Assembly: GCA_020248405.1 (NCBI GenBank)
Contig: JADCHQ010000014.1
Coordinates: 1 to 64,000, forward strand
Source: Rhodocyclaceae bacterium
GTDB taxonomy: Bacteria; Pseudomonadota; Gammaproteobacteria; Burkholderiales; Ga0077523
Length of the DNA: 64,000 bases
Direction of reading: 5' to 3'
This document shows positions 22,644 to 30,893 of the stretch, piece by piece (within the stretch, counting starts at the first letter, position 1; every line of letters begins with the position of its first letter). The notes beneath the pieces were generated by a model. That model saw nothing but the letters and a program-made list of their open reading frames with translations. It was not told the DNA's origin and ran no database searches. A program made the position numbers and the translations under genes.

Positions 22644-23675
22644 GTGGATCGCATCGACCTGATCAAGCCCGACGACTGGCATCTGCACTTGCGCGATGGC
22701 GCCGAGATGGCGGCGGTATTGCCGGATACGGCGCGCCGATTCGCCCGAGCCATCGTCATGCCCAATCTCAAGCCGCCGGTCACCACCGTGGCGGCGGCAC
22801 GCGCCTACCGCGAGCGCATTCTCGCCGCCCTGCCGGCGGGCATGGCCTTCGAGCCGCTCATGACCCTGTATCTCACCGACAACACCCCGCCCGAGGAGGT
22901 GCGCGCCGCCCGCGCCAGCGGTTTCGTGCACGGCATCAAGCTCTACCCCGCCGGTGCCACCACCCACTCCGATGCCGGAGTCACCGACTTGGCGCGCTGC
23001 GCGGCTGCCCTTGAAGCCATGGCCGAATGCGGCCTGCCGCTGCTGGTGCACGGTGAAGTTACCGACGCCCATGTGGACGTATTCGACCGCGAGGCGGCCT
23101 TCATCGACCGCGTGCTCGATCCGCTGCTGCGGCGCCTGCCTGGCCTGCGGGTGGTGTTCGAGCACATCACCACGGCCCAGGCGGCCGCCTTCGTGCGCGA
23201 CGCCGGGCCCAACGTGGCCGCCACCATTACCGCCCACCACCTGCTGCTGAACCGCAACGCCCTGTTCCAGGGCGGTATCCGCCCGCACCACTACTGCCTG
23301 CCGGTGCTCAAGCGCGAGGAACATCGCCGCGCGCTGGTGGCTGCGGCCACCTCGGGCAGCCCGAAGTTCTTCCTCGGAACCGACAGCGCACCCCACGCGC
23401 GTCACACCAAGGAAAGCGATTGCGGCTGCGCGGGCCTGTACACGGCCCATGCTGGCATCGAGCTGTATGCGGAGGTGTTCGAGGCCGAGGGCGCGCTCGG
23501 TCTTCTCGAGGGTTTTGCCAGCCGCCACGGACCGGCGTTCTACGGGCTGCCCGTGAACACGGAGCGCGTGGCGCTTGAAAAACGGCCGTGGGTGGTGCCG
23601 GCGGAACTGGCCTTCGGCGCGCACGCCCTGGTGCCCATGCGGGCTGGCGGCACGGTGGCGTGGACGCTGTCATGA
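22644..23675 (+). CDS. pyrC: Dihydroorotase (class II)
   Basis: Zinc enzyme that interconverts N-carbamoyl-L-aspartate and dihydroorotate in pyrimidine synthesis. The 343-residue protein begins [12 protein letters not shown], with the metal-binding HxH pair. It also shows [14 protein letters not shown] (the Lys that becomes carboxylated), [11 protein letters not shown], and FLGTDSAPH with the catalytic Asp. The start is a GTG with GGAG seven bases upstream. The gene lies between rsmI and the cation efflux gene, which starts 10 bases after its stop. Confidence 0.97.
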   Translation: MDRIDLIKPDDWHLHLRDGAEMAAVLPDTARRFARAIVMPNLKPPVTTVAAARAYRERILAALPAGMAFEPLMTLYLTDNTPPEEVRAARASGFVHGIKLYPAGATTHSDAGVTDLARCAAALEAMAECGLPLLVHGEVTDAHVDVFDREAAFIDRVLDPLLRRLPGLRVVFEHITTAQAAAFVRDAGPNVAATITAHHLLLNRNALFQGGIRPHHYCLPVLKREEHRRALVAAATSGSPKFFLGTDSAPHARHTKESDCGCAGLYTAHAGIELYAEVFEAEGALGLLEGFASRHGPAFYGLPVNTERVALEKRPWVVPAELAFGAHALVPMRAGGTVAWTLS

Positions 23676-23685
23676 GGCGGTCAAC

Positions 23686-24594
23686 GTGACGGCTGCCGAA
23701 CCGAGCCTGACGCGCTATGCCTGGCTGTCCATCGGGGCGGCCGTGGTCACCATCGGGCTCAAGGGCGCCGCCTGGTGGGTCACGGGCTCGGTGGGTCTGC
23801 TCTCCGACGCAGTGGAGTCGTTCGTCAATCTCGCCGCAGCGCTGGTGGCACTGTGGATGCTGCACCTGGCCGAGCGGCCGCCGGACGAGGAATACACCTT
23901 CGGTTACGGCAAGGCGGAATACTTTTCCAGCGGCTTCGAGGGCGGGCTCATCGTGCTGGCGGCGGCGGCCATCGTCTGGACGGCGGCGCAGCGGCTGATC
24001 ACGCCGCTGCCCATCGAGCATGTGGGCATCGGGCTGGCGGTCTCCGTGCTGGCCTCGTTGGTGAACCTGGCGGTGGCGGTGGTGCTGCTGCGGGTGGGCC
24101 GCCGGCGTGGTTCCATCACCCTGGAGGCGGACGCCCATCACCTGCTCACGGACGTTTGGACCTCCTCTGGCGTCGTCGTGGGTGTGGGCGCGGTGGCGCT
24201 CACCGGCTGGCAGCGGCTCGATCCGCTTATCGCCATGGCGGTGGCCGTGAACATCCTGTGGACGGGGTTTCGCCTGATGCGCCGGTCCTTCGGAGGATTG
24301 CTCGACCGCGCCGTGCCGGCACCCCAGCGCGCCAGCCTGCGCGGGCTGCTGGAGCGCTACCAGGCCGAGCACGGCGTCGCCTTCCACGCCCTGCGGTCCC
24401 GCGAGTCTGCCGGCCGGGCCTTCATCTCGGTGCATGTGCTGGTGCCGGGCGACTGGTCGGTGCAGCGCGGCCACGACCTGCTGGAGCGCTTCGAGGCCGA
24501 CATCCGCGCCACCGTGCCCAGGGCTTGGGTGATCAGCCACCTGGAACCGCTGGAAGACCCCGTGTCCCTGGCCGACGAACCGCTCGACCGGTGA
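23686..24594 (+). CDS. Cation diffusion facilitator (CDF) family metal efflux protein
   Basis: The 302-residue inner-membrane transporter has about six membrane segments and then a cytoplasmic domain from about residue 210. The transport site motifs are LLSDAVESFVN (D-x3-D-like site in TM2) and EADAHHLLTDVWTS (H-x3-D site in TM5). This is the FieF-like zinc/iron efflux pattern; metal specificity cannot be read. A GTG at 23686 with GAGG upstream is chosen, because upstream codons belong to the pyrC end. Its stop directly abuts the stop of the convergent NYN gene. Confidence 0.9.
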   Translation: MTAAEPSLTRYAWLSIGAAVVTIGLKGAAWWVTGSVGLLSDAVESFVNLAAALVALWMLHLAERPPDEEYTFGYGKAEYFSSGFEGGLIVLAAAAIVWTAAQRLITPLPIEHVGIGLAVSVLASLVNLAVAVVLLRVGRRRGSITLEADAHHLLTDVWTSSGVVVGVGAVALTGWQRLDPLIAMAVAVNILWTGFRLMRRSFGGLLDRAVPAPQRASLRGLLERYQAEHGVAFHALRSRESAGRAFISVHVLVPGDWSVQRGHDLLERFEADIRATVPRAWVISHLEPLEDPVSLADEPLDR

Positions 24595-25464
24595 TTACCA
24601 GTCGGGGTTGAAGCTCTTTACGATCACCCCGCCGGACTTTTCGTCCGGTTCCAGTTCCAGCAGTCCGCGCGCCGCCGCCTCTTCGAGCAACCTCGAGAAC
24701 GACTGAAAACCGTAATAGCTTTCGCTGAAGCCTGGCCGGCGGCGCTTGAGCGCCTGTTTCACCATGGACCCCCAGACCTTGTCACCCGCGCCGCGCTCTT
24801 CCATGAGTGCCTCGACGGTTTCCATCACCAGGTCGATGGCCTCTTGGCGCAGCGCGTCTTCGTTGCGCGGCGCGGTCTCGCCTTCAGCGCCCTCCGCCAC
24901 GTCGGTGGCAGCCTCCGCCGCGGGGGTTGCCGCTGATTTCTTCGTGGTCTTGGCGCCACGCTTGCGGGCCGCCTGGCGACCGTTGGGTTTTTCGCGCACC
25001 AGGTCGTCGTAGTAGATGAACTCGTCGCAGTTGGCGATCAGCAGGTCGGAGGTGGACTTCTTCACGCCCACGCCGATGACGGTCTTATTGTTTTCACGCA
25101 GCTTGGACACCAGCGGCGAGAAGTCGGAATCGCCCGTAATGAGCACGAAGGTGTCCACGTGGGACTTGGTGTAGCAGAGATCCAGCGCATCCACCACCAT
25201 GCGGATGTCGGCGGAGTTCTTGCCTGACTGGCGCACATGCGGAATCTCGATCAACTCGAAGGAGGCCTCGTGCATGGGCGCCTTGAAGGTCTTGTAGCGC
25301 TCCCAGTCGCAGTAGGCTTTTTTCACCACGATGCTGCCCTTGAGCAGCAGACGTTCGAGGATTTTCTTGATGTCGAACTTTTCATATTTGGCGTCGCGAA
25401 CGCCCAGCGCCACGTTCTCGAAGTCGCAGAACAGCGCCATGCTGCGGGTGTCATTGGTTGCCAT
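24595..25464 (-). CDS. NYN (PIN-like RNase) and OST-HTH/LOTUS domain protein
   Basis: The 289-residue protein has an N-terminal NYN domain of the LabA type (about 8-155), with acidic residues in ALFCDFENV, KNSADIRMVVDALDLC and FVLITGDSDFSPLV, which form the metal site of a PIN-like nuclease. A low-complexity Ala/Lys/Glu linker follows (about 160-200), then a C-terminal OST-HTH/LOTUS RNA-binding domain (about 215-285, YYGFQSFSRLLEEAAARG). An RNA-cleaving or RNA-binding role is likely from the domains; the target is unknown. It follows the MFS gene by 12 bases on the same strand. Confidence 0.9.
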   Translation of the reverse strand: MATNDTRSMALFCDFENVALGVRDAKYEKFDIKKILERLLLKGSIVVKKAYCDWERYKTFKAPMHEASFELIEIPHVRQSGKNSADIRMVVDALDLCYTKSHVDTFVLITGDSDFSPLVSKLRENNKTVIGVGVKKSTSDLLIANCDEFIYYDDLVREKPNGRQAARKRGAKTTKKSAATPAAEAATDVAEGAEGETAPRNEDALRQEAIDLVMETVEALMEERGAGDKVWGSMVKQALKRRRPGFSESYYGFQSFSRLLEEAAARGLLELEPDEKSGGVIVKSFNPDW

Positions 25465-25476
25465 GCCGGTTGCCTC

Positions 25477-26727
25477 TTACGCGTTGTGGGGCGCAGCGCT
25501 GTGACGGCCGGCGCGCCGGCCCACCCCGAGCGCGGTGACCAGCGCCAGCAATTGAAATACGCCGATCATCGCGAACAGCCAGCCGGCGTGGTGGTTGTCC
25601 ATCATGGCGCCGAACAGCGGCGGAGCCACGGCCACGCCGCTGTCCAGCCCCGAGTACACAACGCCGTAGACGCGGCCCGTGGCATGGCGCGGCGCGGCTG
25701 CCCGCACCAGCAGGTCGCGTGACGGCCCGGCAATACCGGAGGCGAACCCCATCACAGCGATGGGCGCGGCGAGCAGCCACAACGGCACGGCGCCGGTGGC
25801 CAGTAGCGCCGACATGGCGGCAGCCAGCACGAAAGAGCCGGCGATGACGTGGTCGTGGCGACGGTTGCGCGCCGCCAGGAACCCGCCCACGATGTTGCCG
25901 CCCGCGCTTGCCAGCATGAACAACGTAACGGCACTGGCGGCTAGTGCCAGTGGCGCGTCGTAGAGTTCCTGGAGCGCCGCCGGCGCAAAGCTCTGGATGC
26001 CGCCCAGCGCCATGGCCATGGTGAAGAAGAACCCGAAGCACACCCATACGGCGGGTTCTCGCAGGAAGGCGAGCGTGGCGCCAGGGATGGCTTCGCGCGC
26101 CTCGCGGCTGGCGCGCTCGCGCCGCGTTGCCACGGTGTCGTGGAGTGCGTCGCGCATCAGAAGCAGCGCCACCAGCACGCTCAAGGCAAGGGCGCTGGCA
26201 CCCACCAGCGCGGTTCGCCAGCCAGCCAGCCCGGCCAGCGCCGCCAGCACCACCGGCGCCACGGCCCAGCCCAGGGTGCCCGCCAGCCCGTGGGCGCTGA
26301 AGGCGTGGGGAAGCCGCGCGGCGCTGACGCGCTGATTCAGTAGCGTGAAATCGGCGGGATGGAACACGGCGTTGCCGAGTCCGGAAATGGCCGCCCCCAG
26401 CAGCAACACCGGGTAGGAGGGCGCCGCCGCCAGAACCAGCGCGGACAGGGCCAGCAACGCCACACCGGTAACCAGCACCGGAAAGGCACCAATGCGATCC
26501 ACCACGAATCCTGCCAGCGCCTGCCCGATGCCGGATACCGTGAACAGCACCGTCATCAACAGTCCCAGTTCCGCGTAGCTCAGGCCGAAGTGAACCTTCA
26601 GCCATGGAAACAGCGGCGCCACGATGAGGTGGAAAAAGTGCGAGGTGCCGTGCGCGACACCCACCAGACCAATGACACGCGCGTCGCGGCGCAGGCTCGA
26701 TCCGGAGGCAGGGAAAACGGCGGACAT
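25477..26727 (-). CDS. Major facilitator superfamily transporter
   Basis: The 416-residue protein has twelve predicted hydrophobic segments in two six-helix halves. It begins after a short cytoplasmic stretch at VIGLVGVAHGTSHFFHLIVAPLFPWL and has a basic cytoplasmic loop in the middle (RRERASREARE). The motif GFVVDRIG between TM2 and TM3 matches MFS motif A. It resembles fosmidomycin-resistance-type (Fsr) or related transporters, but the substrate is not clear. ATG at 26727 is preferred over a TTG ten codons upstream. It is divergent from rnpB and probably cotranscribed with the NYN gene. Confidence 0.88.
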   Translation of the reverse strand: MSAVFPASGSSLRRDARVIGLVGVAHGTSHFFHLIVAPLFPWLKVHFGLSYAELGLLMTVLFTVSGIGQALAGFVVDRIGAFPVLVTGVALLALSALVLAAAPSYPVLLLGAAISGLGNAVFHPADFTLLNQRVSAARLPHAFSAHGLAGTLGWAVAPVVLAALAGLAGWRTALVGASALALSVLVALLLMRDALHDTVATRRERASREAREAIPGATLAFLREPAVWVCFGFFFTMAMALGGIQSFAPAALQELYDAPLALAASAVTLFMLASAGGNIVGGFLAARNRRHDHVIAGSFVLAAAMSALLATGAVPLWLLAAPIAVMGFASGIAGPSRDLLVRAAAPRHATGRVYGVVYSGLDSGVAVAPPLFGAMMDNHHAGWLFAMIGVFQLLALVTALGVGRRAGRHSAAPHNA

Positions 26728-26797
26728 GTGAGGGGAGGCCGGGGCCGTTGGTGACAAGGGCGCGCAGTATAAGCCTCCATGGCGGCGCCGCCGGGGG

Positions 26798-26803
26798 GAT
26801 AAT
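26798..26803 (+). promoter_or_regulatory. -10 element GATAAT of rnpB
   Basis: GATAAT (5 of 6 consensus) ends seven bases before the predicted 5' end of RNase P RNA at 26811, the exact distance expected for direct initiation. No consensus -35 is seen. A second -10-like TATAAG lies at 26768-26773. Confidence 0.5.
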
Positions 26804-26810
26804 GGGGGGG

Positions 26811-27216
26811 CGAAGTCGGCCGGGCAGCCGCTGCGCGCTTCGGGCGCGTAGAGGAAAGTCCGGGCACCGCAGGACAGGATGCCGGCTAACGGCCGGGCGC
26901 CGCGAGGCGACGGATCAGTGCAACAGAAAACACACCGCCGATGGCCCGTGAGGGATCAGGCAAGGGTGAAATAGTGCGCGGCCCGACAGGGCCGCGGGGG
27001 CGGGCGCAGGTTCTCCCCGGGTAAGAGCCCACTGCCCCGGCGGCAACGTTCGGGGCTGGCAAACCCCATCCGGTGCAAGACCAAATAGGGAAGCCATGGC
27101 GTGGTCCGCGCCGCTTCCGGGTAGGTTGCTTGAGGCCGCGGGTAACCGCGGTCCCAGAGGAATGGCTGCCGCGGGGCGAAAGCCCCGGACAGAACCCGGC
27201 TTACAGGCCGACTTCG
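26811..27216 (+). ncRNA. rnpB: RNase P RNA (M1 RNA, bacterial class A)
   Basis: The RNA subunit of RNase P, which cleaves the 5' leader from pre-tRNAs. The 5' end CGAAGTCGGCC pairs with the 3' end GGCCGACTTCG (helix P1). The universal core AGAGGAAAGTCCGGGC near 26861 and the distal ACAGAACCCGGCTTA near 27190 form helix P4. GGTAAGAGCCCAC and GTGCAAGACCAAATAGG are further type A signatures. Length is about 406 nucleotides, normal for proteobacteria. No typical intrinsic terminator follows directly; a TTCCTC/GAGGAA hairpin at 27273-27294 precedes an AT tract. Confidence 0.97.
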
Positions 27217-27398
27217 CTCTCCCCTCGTGAATTTCGTGTTGCCGCGACCCGGCGAGGCACGGCCAGCGGCAATTCCTCATGTTGTTTCGAGGAAAATTAT
27301 TTAAATACATATTTATAAATAATGTTGAGGTTATGAGGCCTGTTCCGAAGGCTATCTTGTAAGTCTTTGTCCCACTTGAAAAAAACCCGGATTTTTCC

Positions 27399-27427
27399 TT
27401 GACCATGAATCAAACATGCAATAAAGT
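27399..27427 (+). promoter_or_regulatory. Predicted dcw-cluster promoter (TTGACC - 17 - TAAAGT)
   Basis: -35 TTGACC (27399-27404) and -10 TAAAGT (27422-27427) are separated by 17 bases, about 60 bases before mraZ. The -10 overlaps the first GTGGG repeat, so a repressor bound there would block polymerase. Confidence 0.55.
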
Positions 27428-27450
27428 GGGAAAAAGCTGAATAAAGTGGG
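27426..27450 (+). promoter_or_regulatory. Probable MraZ operator: two GTGGG direct repeats
   Basis: AATAAAGTGGG occurs twice, with GTGGG at 27426-27430 and 27446-27450, exactly 20 bases apart. E. coli MraZ binds three TGGGN repeats at 10-base intervals in its own promoter. Here the middle one is missing, so the two sites lie two helical turns apart on the same face. An inverted TCCCAC lies at 27370-27375. Autoregulation by MraZ is inferred from the family. Confidence 0.6.
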
Positions 27451-27489
27451 TTTTTCTGGAAAAGCCTGCCGCTTCGGGGATTCTCTTCC

Positions 27490-27933
27490 TTGTTTCAAGG
27501 TGCAGCCCAGATCAGTCTCGATGCAAAAGGCCGGTTGGCAATCCCAACCCGGCATCGAGATCGCTTGCAGACTGACTCGGAAGGTAAGCTTGTACTAACT
27601 GCCCATCCGCATCGTTGTCTCTTGCTTTACCCCGCTGCGGCCTGGGAGCCGATTCGGGCGCGGATCATGACCCTGTCCTCCTTCGATCCCCAGACCAGTC
27701 TGTGGAAGCGGTTGCTGGTGGGGCATGCGGAGGAGGTAGGGCTCGATGCAAGCGGCCGGGTTCTGGTGTCGCCCGAGTTGCGTCGCTTCTCCGGTATCGA
27801 GAAGCAAGTGATGTTGTTCGGGCAAGGCAGCCACTTCGAGCTATGGAGCGCCGAAGCATGGGAAGCGCAGCTGTCGCGCATGCCGGCGCAGGTGGAGTCG
27901 CCGCCCCCGGGCATGGAGAACTTCGCCCTATGA
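27490..27933 (+). CDS. mraZ: Transcriptional regulator MraZ
   Basis: First gene of the dcw cluster. The 147-residue protein has two SpoVT/AbrB-like swapped-hairpin domains, around [19 protein letters not shown] and [19 protein letters not shown], each with the DA(K/S)GR DNA-contact motif. MraZ represses its own operon. The start is a TTG giving MFQGAAQ, matching the family MFRGA-type start; GGGGA lies nine bases upstream. The stop overlaps the rsmH start (ATGA). Confidence 0.95.
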   Translation: MFQGAAQISLDAKGRLAIPTRHRDRLQTDSEGKLVLTAHPHRCLLLYPAAAWEPIRARIMTLSSFDPQTSLWKRLLVGHAEEVGLDASGRVLVSPELRRFSGIEKQVMLFGQGSHFELWSAEAWEAQLSRMPAQVESPPPGMENFAL

Positions 27934-28865
27934 CCGACGCGACCGGCCCGGGCGCCCATGTGCCCGTGCTGGCGCGCGAGGTCCTCGAGGCGCTGGAGGT
28001 GAAGCCGGAGGGCGTTTTCGTGGATGCCACCTTCGGCCGTGGGGGGCACAGCCGCCTGATCCTGGGATGGCTGGGTCGGGGTGGTCGGTTGATCGCGCTG
28101 GATCGCGACCCGCAGGCGGTCGCGGCAGCGCAGGCAATCGCCGACCCGCGCTTTTGCTGTGTGCGCGCGCGCTTTGGCGCCGTGGCGCAGGTGCTGGACG
28201 AGGCTGGGGTGGCGCGAATCGACGGCGCGCTACTCGACCTCGGAGTGTCGTCGCCGCAACTCGACGATCCGTCACGGGGGTTTTCGTTCCGTCGTGACGG
28301 CCCGCTCGACATGCGCATGGATCCCGACGCCGGCGAGTCGGCCGCCGAGTGGTTGGCGCGGGCGCAGGAAGACGAGATCAGGGAGGTGATCGCAAAACAT
28401 GGCGAAGAACGGTTTGCTAAGCAGATTGCAAGAGCGATTGCTGCGGCTCGGTGCCGCCAACCTGTGCGAACCACACGCCAGCTTGCCGCGATCGTGGCAA
28501 CGGCCGTTCGTACGCGTGAGCCAGGTCAGGACCCTGCGACCCGCACGTTCCAGGCTGTACGGATTCACCTCAATCAGGAGACCGCGGAACTGGCGCTAGC
28601 GCTGCCCGCGCTCATGGAGCGCCTGGCGCCGGGCGGTCGCATCGCCGTGATCAGCTTCCATTCCCTCGAAGACCGGCTCGTGAAGCAGGCACTGCGGGCA
28701 GCGGCCTCACCGCCTCCGCTCCCGGCACGCCTGCCGGTGCGCGCCGCGGACATCCCCGCGCCCGCCATGCGCCTGGTGGGCAAGGCGGTGCGCCCCAGTG
28801 CCGCCGAGATAGCCGCCAATCCGCGGGCTCGCAGTGCCGTCCTGCGGGTGGCGGAAAAGACATGA
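27930..28865 (+). CDS. rsmH: 16S rRNA (cytosine(1402)-N4)-methyltransferase
   Basis: SAM-dependent methylase of C1402 in 16S rRNA, the same nucleotide modified by RsmI encoded elsewhere in this window. The 311-residue protein has [13 protein letters not shown] at the N-terminus, the SAM-binding [35 protein letters not shown], and C-terminal [12 protein letters not shown]. It overlaps both neighbours by four bases (ATGA at each end). Confidence 0.97.
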   Translation: MTDATGPGAHVPVLAREVLEALEVKPEGVFVDATFGRGGHSRLILGWLGRGGRLIALDRDPQAVAAAQAIADPRFCCVRARFGAVAQVLDEAGVARIDGALLDLGVSSPQLDDPSRGFSFRRDGPLDMRMDPDAGESAAEWLARAQEDEIREVIAKHGEERFAKQIARAIAAARCRQPVRTTRQLAAIVATAVRTREPGQDPATRTFQAVRIHLNQETAELALALPALMERLAPGGRIAVISFHSLEDRLVKQALRAAASPPPLPARLPVRAADIPAPAMRLVGKAVRPSAAEIAANPRARSAVLRVAEKT

Positions 28866-29131
28866 TTCGTCTCGACTTGGTCCTGGTGGCGGTGGCAGTG
28901 GCCTGCGCCCTGGGGACAGTCACATCCCAGCACAGGGCACGCAAGCTCTTCAACGACCTGGAGCAGGAGCAACGCGTGGCCCGCCAGATCGAAGTGGAAT
29001 GGGGCCAATTGCAGCTCGAGCAGAGCACCTGGGCCATGCATTCGCGCGTGGAAAAGATCGCGGCACAGTACCTCGGCATGCGCGTGCCGCCGGTCTCCCG
29101 GGTCCGTGTGGTGGAGCCCGAGGCGCCATGA
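28862..29131 (+). CDS. ftsL: Cell division protein FtsL
   Basis: An 89-residue bitopic inner-membrane protein: one N-terminal membrane segment (about 4-22), then a periplasmic coiled coil (about 28-70, leucine- and glutamate-rich) that partners FtsB and FtsQ in the divisome. [11 protein letters not shown] near the C-terminus is typical. Sequence is poorly conserved in this family, so position between rsmH and ftsI is the main evidence. Four-base overlaps lie on both sides. Confidence 0.93.
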   Translation: MIRLDLVLVAVAVACALGTVTSQHRARKLFNDLEQEQRVARQIEVEWGQLQLEQSTWAMHSRVEKIAAQYLGMRVPPVSRVRVVEPEAP

Positions 29132-30858
29132 ACCCGGCGACCCACCCCCAGCTATCCCTGCGGCTGCCGCAGTGGCGCACGCGCTTGGTGTTCGTCCTCC
29201 TGGCGGCCGGCTTCACGGCCCTGTCGGCCCGCGCCTTCTGGCTGCAAGGCATGAATCGGGAGTTTCTGCAGGCAAAGGGCGAGGCTCGCTACGCGCGCCT
29301 CATCGAGATCAGCGCCCACCGGGGAATGATCACCGACCGCCACGGCGACCCCCTGGCCATCTCCACGCCCATGGAGTCGGTGTGGGCGAGCCCTGGGGAT
29401 GTGAACCTGACCCGCGCCCAACGCGCCAGCCTTGCGCGCCTGCTTGAACTGGAGGAGCAGGAACTCGACCAGCGCCTGGCAAACCGCGACAGGGATTTCG
29501 TCTACCTGAAGCGCCATCTGCCCCCGGCGGAGGCCGCCAAGGTGGTGCAGCTGGACCTGCCCGGCGTGTTCTTGCAGCGCGAGTACCGGCGCTACTACCC
29601 CGCTGGCGACACCCTTGCCCACGTGCTGGGTTTCACCGATCTCGACGACAAGGGGCAGGAGGGGGTCGAACTCGCCTGGGAAGACTGGCTGGTGGGCCGG
29701 CCGGGCAGCCGTCGCGTCATCAAGGATCGCATCGGCCGGGTGGTACAGGATGTCGCCGGCATTCGTACCCCCCAGCAGGGCCGCGAGCTCGCGTTGTCCA
29801 TCGACCTCAAGCTGCAATACCTGGCATGGCGAGAGCTCAAGGCCGCCGTGGCGCAGCATCAGGCCAAGGCGGGCAGCATCGTGGTGCTCGACGTGCGTTC
29901 GGGCGAGGTCCTGGCGCTGGCCAACCTGCCGAGCTTCAACCCCAACAACCGCGCCCGCCTGACCCCCGCAAAGATGCGCAACCGCGCCGTGGTGGACCTC
30001 TTCGAGCCGGGCTCCACTCTCAAGCCTTTCACCGTGGCCGCGGCCCTGGAGCAGGGCACGGTGCGGCCCGACTCGATCATCGAGACCGCGGGCGGATCGC
30101 TCACCATCGGCTCAGCCACCATCCGCGATGCGCACCCGGCCGGCAACCTCACCGTGTCGCAGGTGATTCAAAAATCCTCCAATGTGGGGACCGCGCGCAT
30201 GGCATTGGCCATGCCCCCGGAACGCCTTTGGCAGACCCTCAACGCCTCGGGTTTTGGCGCCGTGCCGCGCACGGGGTTTCCCGGCGAGGCGGGCGGGCGG
30301 TTGCGCGACCCGAGCCGCTGGCGGCCCATCGAACAGGCCACCATGAGCTACGGGCACGGCATCTCCGTGAGCCTACTGCAACTGGCGCGCGCCTACACCG
30401 TGTTCTGCGGCGACGGCGAGCTCGTGCCCGTCTCGCTCGTGCGCCGAGACCAGCCCGCGCCTGGACAGCCGGTGATCTCTCCCGTCACGGCCGCCACCGT
30501 GCGCGCCATGCTCGAACTGGTCACCCAGCCCGGGGGCACCGCCCCACGGGCCCAGGTGCCGGGCTATCGGGTGGCCGGCAAGACCGGCACGGCCCACAAG
30601 CTAGTGAACGGCAGGTACGCACCGGACCGTTACGCTTCCTCCTTCATCGGATTCGCACCGGCTTCCCGGCCGCGCCTTCTCGTGGCGGTGCTGATCGACG
30701 AACCCAGTGGCAGCCAGTACTACGGCGGACAGGTGGCCGCGCCGGTGTTCGCCGCCGTGATGGCCGGTGCCCTGCGCATGCTTTCCGTCCCCCCCGACCA
30801 GCCAGTTCTTCGCACTGGTCCCGTCGACGACCTCGCAGACGTTGCGGAGGAAGTATGA
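29128..30858 (+). CDS. ftsI: Peptidoglycan D,D-transpeptidase FtsI (PBP3)
   Basis: Septal transpeptidase of 576 residues, anchored by one N-terminal membrane segment (about 19-40). The dimerisation domain includes SAHRGMITDRHGDPLA. The catalytic domain has Ser296 in the S-x-x-K motif (PGSTLKPFT), the S-S-N motif at 350-352 and KTGT at 485-488. It cross-links septal wall together with FtsW, encoded downstream. Its stop overlaps an ATG that opens a 12-codon minicistron running into the murE start. Confidence 0.97.
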   Translation: MNPATHPQLSLRLPQWRTRLVFVLLAAGFTALSARAFWLQGMNREFLQAKGEARYARLIEISAHRGMITDRHGDPLAISTPMESVWASPGDVNLTRAQRASLARLLELEEQELDQRLANRDRDFVYLKRHLPPAEAAKVVQLDLPGVFLQREYRRYYPAGDTLAHVLGFTDLDDKGQEGVELAWEDWLVGRPGSRRVIKDRIGRVVQDVAGIRTPQQGRELALSIDLKLQYLAWRELKAAVAQHQAKAGSIVVLDVRSGEVLALANLPSFNPNNRARLTPAKMRNRAVVDLFEPGSTLKPFTVAAALEQGTVRPDSIIETAGGSLTIGSATIRDAHPAGNLTVSQVIQKSSNVGTARMALAMPPERLWQTLNASGFGAVPRTGFPGEAGGRLRDPSRWRPIEQATMSYGHGISVSLLQLARAYTVFCGDGELVPVSLVRRDQPAPGQPVISPVTAATVRAMLELVTQPGGTAPRAQVPGYRVAGKTGTAHKLVNGRYAPDRYASSFIGFAPASRPRLLVAVLIDEPSGSQYYGGQVAAPVFAAVMAGALRMLSVPPDQPVLRTGPVDDLADVAEEV

Positions 30859-30893
30859 GCGGTGCAGGGCTGGCGCAGCGGAGGGGCGTTTGA
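30855..30893 (+). other. 12-codon minicistron bridging ftsI and murE
   Basis: ATG at 30855 overlaps the ftsI stop (ATGA), and its TGA at 30891-30893 overlaps the murE ATG (TGATG). The encoded peptide begins MSGAGLAQRR. It bridges the only gap in the first half of the cluster and may carry ribosomes from ftsI to murE. Alternatively the overlap is accidental. Confidence 0.35.

Noticed and set aside
27399..27413. FNR-like TTGACC...ATCAA in the mraZ leader
   Set aside because: The half sites are one base too far apart; the TTGACC is better read as a -35.
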